Positions 24,423-32,756 of a stretch of 64,000 bases of DNA are shown piece by piece. The translations under genes and the position numbers were made by a program. Where the stretch lies: NCBI RefSeq assembly GCF_051967575.1, contig NZ_JBQCJW010000003.1, positions 1 to 64,000 of the forward strand, in the 5' to 3' direction. The notes beneath the pieces are model-generated. The model was not told the DNA's origin and searched no databases. It saw nothing but the letters and a program-made list of their open reading frames with translations. How positions within the stretch are numbered: the stretch's first letter is position 1; each line of letters begins with the position of its first letter. The DNA is from Solibacillus silvestris_B. GTDB lineage: Bacteria > Bacillota > Bacilli > Bacillales_A > Planococcaceae.

Positions 24423-27038
24423 TTATTTATTGCCTGCCAGCTTTTGCTGCAGTTCGTATAATAAAGTCATTGCCTGCATCGGTGTCGTACCCATCACATT
24501 CAGTTTTGCCAATGTATCGAGTACTTCTTGCTGTTCCGGTGCAATTGCCGGTTCTTCATTAATCGTAAATAATGAAAGCTGCAGCTCCTCTTCCGCAATT
24601 TGTTCAGGAATTCGTTCAACTGTTTGTGGCGATTGCTCATGAATAATCACTTTCGGTTTTTCTGCGGCTGCTCCTTCAAATTGCTGAAGTAAAATACGCG
24701 CACGCTGTAAAATCGGTTCCGGCATTTCCGCAAGCTCAGCAACGTGCACCCCGTAGCTTTTATCTGCTGCACCTTTCTTCACTTTATGCAAGAACACGAC
24801 ACGCCCGTCTTGCTCTGTTGCACTTACATGAACATTTTGCAGACGGTCAAGCTCATTTTCCAAGCCTGTCAACTCATGATAATGCGTTGAAAATAAAGTG
24901 TTTGCGCCAATTTCCTCATGAATATATTCCATCATCGCCTGCGCCAAACTCATACCATCATATGTGGAAGTTCCTCGCCCGATTTCATCAAAAAGCAATA
25001 AACTATTTTTCGTCGCATGTGTAATTGCATGTTGTGATTCCAGCATTTCAACCATAAACGTCGATTGCCCGGCAGCTAAATCATCGGCAGCACCAATTCG
25101 CGTGAAAATTTGATCAGTAATCGGCAGTACCGCTTCATCCGCCGGTACATAACAACCCATTTGCGCCAGCACGACGATTAGTGCAACTTGGCGCATATAC
25201 GTACTTTTCCCGGACATGTTCGGGCCCGTAATAAGCATCATATTTTTTTCATCTGTCAATACACAATCATTCGGTACATAGCTTTGCTTATTAAGCATTT
25301 TTTCGACTACCGGGTGACGCCCTTCAATAATTTTCAATGTGCGCCCTTCATGGAATACCGGCTTTGTAAAACGGTATTTGTCCGTCACGGCAGCAAAGCC
25401 CATCAGTACATCAAGCTCGCTTATCTGTGCGGCCAATGCTTGGACACGGGGAATATATCCCTTCAATTCATCACGCAGCGCCACAAATAGATCATATTCC
25501 AATGCCAAGCTTTGCTCTTCCGCATTTAAAATCAGCGTTTCTTTTTCCTTCAGCTCTTCTGTAATGAAACGCTCGGCATTGGCCAATGTTTGCTTCCGTT
25601 CAAAACGGGCTAAATCCGTGTTATTTAAATGCGATTTCGTAATTTCGATATAGTAGCCAAAAACGCGGTTATAGCCGATTTTCAGGTTTTTGATGCCTGT
25701 CAATTCACGTTCCTTTTGCTCAAGCTGGGCGATCCAGTCTTTGCCGTTGCGGGAGGCATCACGGTATTCATCAAGCTGTGCATTGTATTCATCGCGGATG
25801 ACATCGCCTTCTTTGATCGAAATCGGCGGGTGGTCTGTAATCGCCTTTGCCAATAGCTGCTCAATTTCGGCACAGACGTCCAGTTTCTCCCCTAGTGCCG
25901 AGCATTTTTCATGGCCGCTGTTTATTAGCTTTTCTTGGATTGTAGGCACTTGACGCAATGATTCGCGCAGCTGCGCCAAATCACGCCCGCCGACAGAGCC
26001 GAATGCGACACGCCCCGCTAGACGCTCTAAATCATAAACATTTTTCAATAATGTCGTTAATTCATCGCGCAAAAAGAAATCTTCCAGCAATTCGGCAACA
26101 ACTTCCTGGCGTGCTTCAATCGCCTTTTTATTGGCGAGCGGCTGATGCATCCATTGCTTCAGCTTTCGTCCGCCCATTGCTGTAACGGTTTCATCCAATA
26201 ACCATAATAGCGTCCCTTTCGAATCCCCGCCGCGAATCGATTGAATCAACTCTAAATTACGCTTTGAATTTGTATCGATCCGCAAATAATTATTCTCCTC
26301 TGTATAGCGGAATGGCTGAATATGTGACAAAGAACGCATTTGTGTTCGTTCAACATATTGTAATAGACGCTTTGCCACACCTTGCAAACCCGCGGGCACA
26401 TGGCTGACATACTGAGTTGCCTTTGTCGCGTCCATCTCTTCATTTTCCAAAGATAAAACAATCCCGCCCGCCTCCGCATAATCCGCCACAAGCAGCTGCA
26501 ATTGCTCCGTTACAATTACTTCTTTAATCGCGTATGCTTGTACTTGCTGGATTAATTGTTTGGCGTTTCCCTCGATAATCGAACAATTCGCTTCCCCTGT
26601 CGATACATCTAAATAGGCAAAAGCGATTTCGTTTTGGGCAATGCTTTCTGCGGCTGCGATGAAATGGTTTGACTTGCCGTCAAGCGCTTTTCCTTCAGTA
26701 ATTGTCCCTGGTGTAATTACTTGCACGACTTCACGTTTCACTACACCTTTTGCATGTTTCGGATCTTCAGTCTGTTCGCAAACTGCCACTTTATAGCCTT
26801 TTGCGACAAGTGTTTCGATATAGCCCTGTGCTGAATGATGTGGAACCCCGCACATCGGGATCGGATTATCGGTATTGCCTGCGCGCGCTGTCAACGTGAT
26901 TTCCAACAGCTGGGACGCTTTTATCGCATCATCGAAAAATAATTCATAAAAGTCGCCTAGGCGATAAAATAAAAAAGCGTCTTTGTAATCTTGTTTCACG
27001 AGCATATATTGCTGCATCATCGGTGTATATGTAGTCAT
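24423..27038 (-). CDS. mutS: DNA mismatch repair protein MutS
   Basis: An 871-residue MutS that recognises mispairs as a dimer. The mismatch-binding motif is FYELFFDDA near the N-terminus; the ABC-type ATPase has Walker A GPNMSGKST, DEIGRGTSTYDG (Walker B and signature) and the FSTHYHEL H-loop. A C-terminal segment LSLFT before a helical tail resembles the beta-clamp and dimerisation region. mutL follows directly. A candidate extended -10 promoter with a 12-bp palindrome lies upstream, so mutSL may be transcribed separately from cotE. Confidence 0.97.
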   Translation of the reverse strand: MTTYTPMMQQYMLVKQDYKDAFLFYRLGDFYELFFDDAIKASQLLEITLTARAGNTDNPIPMCGVPHHSAQGYIETLVAKGYKVAVCEQTEDPKHAKGVVKREVVQVITPGTITEGKALDGKSNHFIAAAESIAQNEIAFAYLDVSTGEANCSIIEGNAKQLIQQVQAYAIKEVIVTEQLQLLVADYAEAGGIVLSLENEEMDATKATQYVSHVPAGLQGVAKRLLQYVERTQMRSLSHIQPFRYTEENNYLRIDTNSKRNLELIQSIRGGDSKGTLLWLLDETVTAMGGRKLKQWMHQPLANKKAIEARQEVVAELLEDFFLRDELTTLLKNVYDLERLAGRVAFGSVGGRDLAQLRESLRQVPTIQEKLINSGHEKCSALGEKLDVCAEIEQLLAKAITDHPPISIKEGDVIRDEYNAQLDEYRDASRNGKDWIAQLEQKERELTGIKNLKIGYNRVFGYYIEITKSHLNNTDLARFERKQTLANAERFITEELKEKETLILNAEEQSLALEYDLFVALRDELKGYIPRVQALAAQISELDVLMGFAAVTDKYRFTKPVFHEGRTLKIIEGRHPVVEKMLNKQSYVPNDCVLTDEKNMMLITGPNMSGKSTYMRQVALIVVLAQMGCYVPADEAVLPITDQIFTRIGAADDLAAGQSTFMVEMLESQHAITHATKNSLLLFDEIGRGTSTYDGMSLAQAMMEYIHEEIGANTLFSTHYHELTGLENELDRLQNVHVSATEQDGRVVFLHKVKKGAADKSYGVHVAELAEMPEPILQRARILLQQFEGAAAEKPKVIIHEQSPQTVERIPEQIAEEELQLSLFTINEEPAIAPEQQEVLDTLAKLNVMGTTPMQAMTLLYELQQKLAGNK

Positions 27039-27062
27039 TATTGATTTCCCTCACTTGCTAAA

Positions 27063-27083
27063 ACTTGTACAAGTATTATACCA
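27063..27083 (-). promoter_or_regulatory. Extended -10 promoter of mutS with a 12-bp palindrome
   Basis: The minus strand has TGG-TATAAT (27075-27083), an extended -10 element, followed at once by the perfect palindrome ACTTGTACAAGT (27063-27074) covering the expected transcription start. No good -35 is seen. Confidence 0.45.
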
Positions 27084-27115
27084 TTTGCCTCGCAATTTTC
27101 CTCACAAACACAATG

Positions 27116-27155
27116 AAAAAAGGAATTGCCTGAAAGAATTTTTCAAACAATCCCT
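27116..27155 (-). terminator. Probable terminator of cotE
   Basis: On the minus strand AGGGATTG pairs with CAATTCCT (one mismatch) around a loop that can itself pair, then six T. It separates cotE from mutS. Confidence 0.6.
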
Positions 27156-27222
27156 ATGCACAATGTAATGACAGATACTATTAGTCATGACGCAAAAAAC
27201 TGGATTTCAACAATGCATGCTT

Positions 27223-27777
27223 TTACGAGTATGAAGAAGATTCATAGTCTTCACTGGACGAACTGGATGATGAAGATGTGCTTGATGGCTGATGCGAGCT
27301 TTCATCATAGGACCATTCCTCTTCATAATCCATTGGGTGGACATTAATGACAACCGTCGTCTCCCCGATAATCTCCACTAAAAATTCCCGCTCGATTGTC
27401 ACTTGGAATTTATCGCCTTGCTTCGTGATCACCGCTTCAATACAATTCGGCTGCTGCAATACACGAACCTTTACATCATTTGAATCAATTTCATTCCCAT
27501 CGCGGAACGACAGCTTTATACGGTCCTTATAGGCAATTGTTTCTGTATGAACCGCCGTTTTTGAATGATTGTTATATGCGTACCAAACATTCACATCGAA
27601 TTTCCCTGCCACCTCAACAAATTTGCCGTTTCGTTTTGCCTGGTATTGATGATTAATTACCCAACAACCTAAAATGCTTGTTGGCGCATTCGGTGGACAG
27701 AGCGTTTCTACACATTCGGTTCGCTTTTTCCCTTTCGCAATAACTGCTTTCGTCACAATTTGACGTAAACGCTTCAC
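27223..27777 (-). CDS. cotE: Outer spore coat morphogenetic protein CotE
   Basis: CotE assembles the outer coat of the endospore. The 184-residue protein matches over residues about 5-155 (REIITKAV-like RQIVTKAVIAKG, SILGCWVINHQY, DVNVWYAYNNHSKT, VLQQPNCIEAVI, EREFLVEIIGETTVVINVHP). The C-terminus differs from the acidic tail of B. subtilis CotE: the last ~25 residues are almost only Ser with a few Asp, Glu and Tyr. The start is GTG at 27777 behind AAAGGAGAG. A mother-cell sigma (SigK/SigE) promoter lies upstream. Neighbours ricA-miaB and mutSL are conserved, but an EAL gene is inserted upstream. Confidence 0.93.
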   Translation of the reverse strand: MKRLRQIVTKAVIAKGKKRTECVETLCPPNAPTSILGCWVINHQYQAKRNGKFVEVAGKFDVNVWYAYNNHSKTAVHTETIAYKDRIKLSFRDGNEIDSNDVKVRVLQQPNCIEAVITKQGDKFQVTIEREFLVEIIGETTVVINVHPMDYEEEWSYDESSHQPSSTSSSSSSSSEDYESSSYS

Positions 27778-27809
27778 CGAACATCTCTCCTTTCTTCAAC
27801 TACTCGACT

Positions 27810-27838
27810 TATTGTATGCGACAGTTGCCTAAAGGGTG
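27810..27838 (-). promoter_or_regulatory. SigK/SigE-type promoter of cotE
   Basis: The minus strand reads CACC (27835-27838), a 16-base spacer and CATACAATA (27810-27818), matching the SigK consensus AC-N16-CATANNNTA and also the SigE -10. It is 33 bases before the cotE start. cotE of B. subtilis is known to use both sigma factors. Confidence 0.7.
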
Positions 27839-27857
27839 AAATGAGTTTATAGAAAAG

Positions 27858-27888
27858 AAAAAACTACTACAAAGGGTAATTGTAGTAG
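27858..27888 (-). terminator. Terminator of the second EAL gene
   Basis: CTACTACAA pairs with TTGTAGTAG around a 7-base loop, then six T on the minus strand, 10 bases beyond the stop. Confidence 0.88.
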
Positions 27889-27897
27889 CGCTTTTCC

Positions 27898-30084
27898 CTA
27901 TTTCATGGACAAATGATTATCCAGCAGCACATTAATTTGTTCAATCGGCATTGGCTTGTAATAGTAATACCCTTGCCCGATTTGGCAGCCTAGCCGTTTC
28001 AATTCCAGATGCTGCTCCTCTGTCTCGATCCCTTCGGCAACCGATATCATGTTCAAGTTGTTTGAAAGCTGAATAATCGTTTTGATAACGGCATTCATCC
28101 GCGGATCTGATAAATTATCGACAAAGCTTTTATCGATTTTAATTTCTTCAAACGGCAATTCCTGTAAATAGCTTAACGAAGAGTAGCCTACGCCAAAATC
28201 GTCGATGGAAGTTGCAATTCCAAAACGCTGCAGCTCATTGATAATTTTTTTCGCCCGCAGCACATTGTCCAATTCAACACTTTCCGTTATTTCAAATTTG
28301 ATGTATTTCGGATCGACACCATACATTTCAATTAATGTAACCGAGTTTTCCACAAACGCGGCACTGTAAAAATGGCTTGGCGAAATATTGACTGATACTT
28401 GATACAGCTTTAAGCCAGCCTGTTGACGTTCCTTTTGCCACTGCAATACTTTTTTGAAAATTTCGCGGTCAACTTTATAAATATTGCCTGTATTTTCCGC
28501 GACCGGGATAAACAATGCCGGTGATACAAAACCGATATCCGCCGAAACCCAGCGCGCCAATGCTTCAAAGCTTTCAATTTGCCCTGTTTTGAGATTGACT
28601 TTAGGCTGGAGCATCGGGAAAAACTCGCTGTTTTTTAAGCCTCTCGAAAAATAGGCCAATACATTCATCTCTTGCTCGATAGATTCAATTAAACTTTGCT
28701 CGAATTTTTTAATGACTGTGCCTGTCGCCTTCAGCGCGCTCGACAATGCTGTATCCGCTTGGCGAACCGCTTCTGTAAATGTGATTTCGGAGCTGAAACT
28801 GGATGTCCCGATTTTTAATGTCAGCAGCACCTCTTTGCCATCGATATGATATGGCTCCGATAAAATTTCATCCACTTCATTTTGGGGAATATTCATTTCC
28901 CGAAGCGATAAACGTGTTGCCGCAATAATGGATGAATGAGTATATCGCGCAATAATCGAATCCTCGAATGTCGATAAGCTTTGGATTCTGTTCGCCAGCT
29001 GCCGCAAAACTTCATCTCCGCCCCGGCGGCCGTATAAATCAATGATGTTTTGGTATTCCCCAGGTTCAATAATATATAAATGGCCATCGCATCCATCTGT
29101 AATCAATCCGTTTAAAATAATTTTAAATCGCTCAAAATTATTCAAGCCGGATGCTACATCTTGATATGCAAGACGGCGTATCGCATTCTTCTGGTCAAAA
29201 TATTTTACTGCGAGTGTGACGATCGGCGCAATACGATTCAAGAATTTAAAATCAGTGGCTTGCGGCTCTGCCTGCTGCTCAAAATACATCGTGAATAAAC
29301 CGATTATTTTTCCTTCCGTATTTAAAATCGGCTGACTCCATAATGAAACTAAATGATGCTTCTCAATTAGCATGCGGTATGCTTCACTATATTCGGATTT
29401 CACTAAATCTTTAATAATGAGCGGTTTTTTGACGCTATTTTTATGTTCAGCGCCTATGCCCATTAACAGCACGTTTTCATCGAGCTTTTTTAAATCTTTC
29501 CACATTTCGCCATAAATATTGATCATGCGGTCATTATCATCTACAAGAACAATCGAACAATGACATTTTTTGCCGAAAGTCGTTTCCACAGTATTGCATA
29601 TATTCCGCAAAACATTCTCGAAAGCATCTCCATTTTCCAAACTAAAATAAACATCGCGTTCCAGCTCAATCAAGGATTCCACATTCATGGAATCAGTGAC
29701 GTCCCTCATAACGATTACACTATACTGTAATTCGCCTTGCTGGTTGCGCATCGGTAAATTGCTTACTTCATTCCAAAAAGCGGAACCGTCTTTTCGATAG
29801 TGGAAGGAGGACGTTTTAAACGTCAGCCCATTTTCAATACTTTCCTGAATCGCATCCTCATTCAACATATCAGTATTAGGTCCATGGAGTAACGAAAGCG
29901 TTGACCCTATCATGTCGTTTTCGCTGAATTCTGTCATGCGCATAAAGATATGGTTTACATAATCAATTATATACCCTTTTTTCGGGTTTATGATGGCAAC
30001 TGCCGAGTCGAGCTGTCGCGCCATCTGACATAACCAAAAATACATTTCTTCATCACTTAAACTTCGATTGTCAAATTCGTTCAT
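27898..30084 (-). CDS. PAS-GAF-GGDEF(degenerate)-EAL protein (second copy)
   Basis: A 728-residue protein with the architecture of the gene at 1248: PAS (about 20-135), GAF-like (about 145-295), GGDEF-like (about 300-460) and EAL (about 470-725). EAL catalytic motifs are intact (FEALARW, VSVNISPSHF, FEITESVEL, IDDFGVGYSS, EIKIDKSF, AEGIET, GQGYYYYKPM), so cyclic di-GMP phosphodiesterase activity is expected. The GGDEF site reads RYTHSSIIA, so no cyclase activity. I place the start at the ATG 9 bases after AGGAAGG; a TTG two codons upstream is too close to it. It separates ricA from cotE, which are neighbours in B. subtilis, and has its own terminator. Confidence 0.9.
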   Translation of the reverse strand: MNEFDNRSLSDEEMYFWLCQMARQLDSAVAIINPKKGYIIDYVNHIFMRMTEFSENDMIGSTLSLLHGPNTDMLNEDAIQESIENGLTFKTSSFHYRKDGSAFWNEVSNLPMRNQQGELQYSVIVMRDVTDSMNVESLIELERDVYFSLENGDAFENVLRNICNTVETTFGKKCHCSIVLVDDNDRMINIYGEMWKDLKKLDENVLLMGIGAEHKNSVKKPLIIKDLVKSEYSEAYRMLIEKHHLVSLWSQPILNTEGKIIGLFTMYFEQQAEPQATDFKFLNRIAPIVTLAVKYFDQKNAIRRLAYQDVASGLNNFERFKIILNGLITDGCDGHLYIIEPGEYQNIIDLYGRRGGDEVLRQLANRIQSLSTFEDSIIARYTHSSIIAATRLSLREMNIPQNEVDEILSEPYHIDGKEVLLTLKIGTSSFSSEITFTEAVRQADTALSSALKATGTVIKKFEQSLIESIEQEMNVLAYFSRGLKNSEFFPMLQPKVNLKTGQIESFEALARWVSADIGFVSPALFIPVAENTGNIYKVDREIFKKVLQWQKERQQAGLKLYQVSVNISPSHFYSAAFVENSVTLIEMYGVDPKYIKFEITESVELDNVLRAKKIINELQRFGIATSIDDFGVGYSSLSYLQELPFEEIKIDKSFVDNLSDPRMNAVIKTIIQLSNNLNMISVAEGIETEEQHLELKRLGCQIGQGYYYYKPMPIEQINVLLDNHLSMK

Positions 30085-30203
30085 AGGCAATGTCCTTCCT
30101 CATAGTTCGCACTAACTAAATAGTATAACAAATTACGATAGGAATATCGACAGAAAACATATACAGATTCTTCTAAATTTCGAGAGGTAAAAGGCCCATT
30201 TCC

Positions 30204-30238
30204 CAAAAAGAAGATATCCTAATTCGGATATCTTCTTC
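30204..30238 (-). terminator. Terminator of miaB-ricA
   Basis: AGAAGATATCC pairs with GGATATCTTCT around a 6-base loop, followed by T5 on the minus strand. Confidence 0.88.
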
Positions 30239-30248
30239 TACTGGTTAT

Positions 30249-30686
30249 TTACGAGCAAGAGCCTGGATTGCTGTTGCGCACTTTCGATCCCGTTTCGCCT
30301 TTTAATAAATCGCCTCCTGTAGAAGCGATCACTTCATTTGTTACATTGTTTGCAATGGCATTTGAAACTAATTGCAAAAGTTCATTCACTTCTGTTTGGG
30401 ATTGTTTAAATTGTTGAACAACCGGCAATTCATCAATTTCCACTTCAATGCCAGCAATTTTGCCTTCAATCATCTTCAGTGCTTTTTCTTTCCCTAAATG
30501 CTGAAAATTAACCGCTTGTTTCTGCAATGTTTTTAATGAAGCAATTTTTTCGCGAACAAATTGATTTTCATTAATTTGCTCTTCCGCTTTTTTGAAAAAC
30601 TCCACTTCTTCTGTGTTCGCAATCATATGTGCGATTTCTTTTGCTTTTTCTACGATTTCGTCTTTTGTATACAATTTTGTTGTCAT
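30249..30686 (-). CDS. ricA: RicA (YmcA), YlbF/YmcA family
   Basis: A 145-residue, mostly helical protein of the YlbF/YmcA family. In B. subtilis RicA, RicF and RicT form a complex with two 4Fe-4S clusters that guides RNase Y-dependent mRNA maturation and is needed for competence, biofilm formation and sporulation. The long central helix (about residues 45-100, REKIASLKTLQKQAVNFQHL) is typical. A cysteine near the C-terminus (NPGSCS) is in the region where the family carries its cluster ligand. The ATG overlaps the miaB stop (ATGA), so the two genes are translationally coupled. Confidence 0.9.
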   Translation of the reverse strand: MTTKLYTKDEIVEKAKEIAHMIANTEEVEFFKKAEEQINENQFVREKIASLKTLQKQAVNFQHLGKEKALKMIEGKIAGIEVEIDELPVVQQFKQSQTEVNELLQLVSNAIANNVTNEVIASTGGDLLKGETGSKVRNSNPGSCS

Positions 30687-32218
30687 TTTACGGATTCCAC
30701 CTCTTCTATTGCTTCTTCTACAAATTCACCCGTTAAGGAGTAAGATTTTGCTTCTAAAATCTTGACTTGTACAAGCTTCCCAATGTATTTTGGATCGGCT
30801 TTAAAGTTTACAAGACGGTTTTTACGCGTATAGCCAGCTAAAACATCATCTCGTCTTTTACTGCTGCCTTCAACTAAAACTTCCACAATTTGACCTTCTA
30901 AATCTTTTAAAGCTTTTGCCGAGTATTCTGCGACAACCGCATTGAGACGTTGTAAACGGTCTTTCTTTTCTTCCTCTGTTACATTATCGACCATTTTCGC
31001 AGCCGGTGTACCTTCGCGTGGTGAATAAATATACGTGAATGCCATATCAAAGCCGACTTGGCGATATAAATCAAGTGTTTCCTGGAATTGGTCTTCTGTC
31101 TCATTTGGATAGCCGACAATAATATCGGTCGTCAGCGTAACACCTGGAATCGCCGCTTTAATTTTATCGACCAATTGCAGAAAGTGCTCACGTGTATATT
31201 TGCGTGCCATGATTTTTAAAATCTCATTTGAACCCGATTGTACAGGCAAATGAATATGGTCGACTAAATTGCCGCCTTTTGCTAGCACTTCGATTAAATA
31301 GTCATCAAAATCACGCGGATGGCTCGTCGTAAAACGGATACGCGGGATTTCGATTTTGCGCAGCTCATCCATTAAATCGCCAAGGCGGTATTCGATGTCG
31401 TCAAAATCTTTTCCGTAAGCATTTACGTTTTGCCCTAAAAGCATAATTTCCTTATATCCTTGTGCTGCGAGTTCACGTACCTCCTGAATAATTTCTTCAG
31501 GGCGGCGTGAGCGCTCTTTGCCTCTTGTATACGGCACGATGCAATATGTACAGAATTTGTCGCAGCCGTACATAATATTTACCCATGCTTTAATCGATCC
31601 AAGACGTTTTTTCGGGAGATTTTCGATGACATCCCCTTCTTTTGACCAAACTTCCACAACCATTTCTTTAGACATGTAGGCATCATGTAAAATATTCGGC
31701 AAGCGGTGAATATTATGTGTACCGAACACCATATCAACATGCTGGTACTGCTTTAAAATTTTGTTGACGACAGATTCTTCCTGCGACATGCACCCACAAA
31801 CGCCGATCAGCATTTCCGGGTTTTTACGTTTATATTTTAACAAGAAGCCAAGCTCACCGAACACTTTGTTTTCAGCATTTTCGCGAATCGCACAAGTGTT
31901 TAAAAGAACAACGTCCGCTTCCTCGATCATTTCTGTCGGTGTATAGCCAAGCTGCATGAAAATACCTGCCATTACTTCTGTATCGTGCTCATTCATTTGA
32001 CAGCCGTACGTGCGAATATAAAATTTACGGTCTTGTCCCATTCCTAAGTATTTTTCTTCAATATCAAAATCCTTATGATATTTCACTTCTTCTTTACCGC
32101 GTTTTTTAGCGTCTTTCAGTGAAGGAGCAGTAAATACTTTTTCAAAATATTTACTATAGTCTTTTTCTTCCTTAGGCTGCTTAATTTGTTGACTAGCTAG
32201 TCGTTGTTCTTCATTCAT
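30683..32218 (-). CDS. miaB: tRNA methylthiotransferase MiaB
   Basis: MiaB turns i6A37 into ms2i6A37 using two 4Fe-4S clusters and S-adenosylmethionine. At 511 residues it is long because of the N-terminal extension (about 65 residues) common in Bacillus. The UPF0004 domain carries three cluster cysteines (TYGCQMNEHD, LNTCAIREN, GVCGCMSQ); the radical-SAM cysteines are CDKFCTYC; a TRAM domain closes the protein (residues about 440-505). First of a two-gene unit with ricA. MiaA for the preceding step is encoded at 20682. Confidence 0.97.
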   Translation of the reverse strand: MNEEQRLASQQIKQPKEEKDYSKYFEKVFTAPSLKDAKKRGKEEVKYHKDFDIEEKYLGMGQDRKFYIRTYGCQMNEHDTEVMAGIFMQLGYTPTEMIEEADVVLLNTCAIRENAENKVFGELGFLLKYKRKNPEMLIGVCGCMSQEESVVNKILKQYQHVDMVFGTHNIHRLPNILHDAYMSKEMVVEVWSKEGDVIENLPKKRLGSIKAWVNIMYGCDKFCTYCIVPYTRGKERSRRPEEIIQEVRELAAQGYKEIMLLGQNVNAYGKDFDDIEYRLGDLMDELRKIEIPRIRFTTSHPRDFDDYLIEVLAKGGNLVDHIHLPVQSGSNEILKIMARKYTREHFLQLVDKIKAAIPGVTLTTDIIVGYPNETEDQFQETLDLYRQVGFDMAFTYIYSPREGTPAAKMVDNVTEEEKKDRLQRLNAVVAEYSAKALKDLEGQIVEVLVEGSSKRRDDVLAGYTRKNRLVNFKADPKYIGKLVQVKILEAKSYSLTGEFVEEAIEEVESVK

Positions 32219-32292
32219 CGACCCAGAGCCCCTCTCATTTATTACATTTACTCATTTCATCATTATAGCGAACTGTTGCTGGTTGTTACAAG

Positions 32293-32637
32293 CTAGTCGA
32301 TAAATTGTTTATAGCTATTTATATCATTTGTCCGCAAAATTGTAAGAAATGTGACACTTAATTTTATAACTTGTGTCCATTTCATCTCATATTTCGCTTC
32401 AAAATGATGTTTCGGCAAGCGGAGGACATCTTGAAACAATGTTTTTGCATCAAGCTTTTGCTGTGCCAAATATGCCAAAAATGCCAAAAACAGCTTATGG
32501 TCCTCTAGCTGCAATGCTTTGTTTTCCAATAATGCATCTACCCGGCCCGCCGGTGAGTTCGCGCGCTCCAGCAATTTGCTTAATTCGTTTTCAAGCTTCT
32601 CATTTTTATAGTGCAAAAAATTTAAAATGTCCGTCAT
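32293..32637 (-). CDS. Unrecognised 114-aa helical protein
   Basis: A small protein with several predicted helices (NFLHYKNEKLENELSKLLERA; HKLFLAFLAYLAQQKLDAKTLFQDVLRL) and no motif that I recognise. No clear signal peptide; residues about 50-66 are hydrophobic but more like a buried helix. I start it at the ATG preceded by GAGG at 9 bases (MTDILNF); an ATG five codons earlier has no ribosome-binding site. It lies between lepA and miaB on the same strand. Function unknown. Confidence 0.65.
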   Translation of the reverse strand: MTDILNFLHYKNEKLENELSKLLERANSPAGRVDALLENKALQLEDHKLFLAFLAYLAQQKLDAKTLFQDVLRLPKHHFEAKYEMKWTQVIKLSVTFLTILRTNDINSYKQFID

Positions 32638-32708
32638 CGCTTCAAGCCTCATTTTAAAATGGTTTTCATTTACTTTCTACTGTAGCAGATTGCCCCGGAA
32701 TTCTCACC

Positions 32709-32752
32709 AAAAAAGCAAAAGACAGAAAGATTGCTCCTTCTGCCCCTTTGCT
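32709..32752 (-). terminator. Terminator of lepA
   Basis: AGCAAA-GGGGCAGAA and TTTCTGTC-TTTTGCT on the minus strand form a long imperfect stem followed by six T, a few bases after the lepA stop. Confidence 0.8.
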
Positions 32753-32756
32753 GCTA

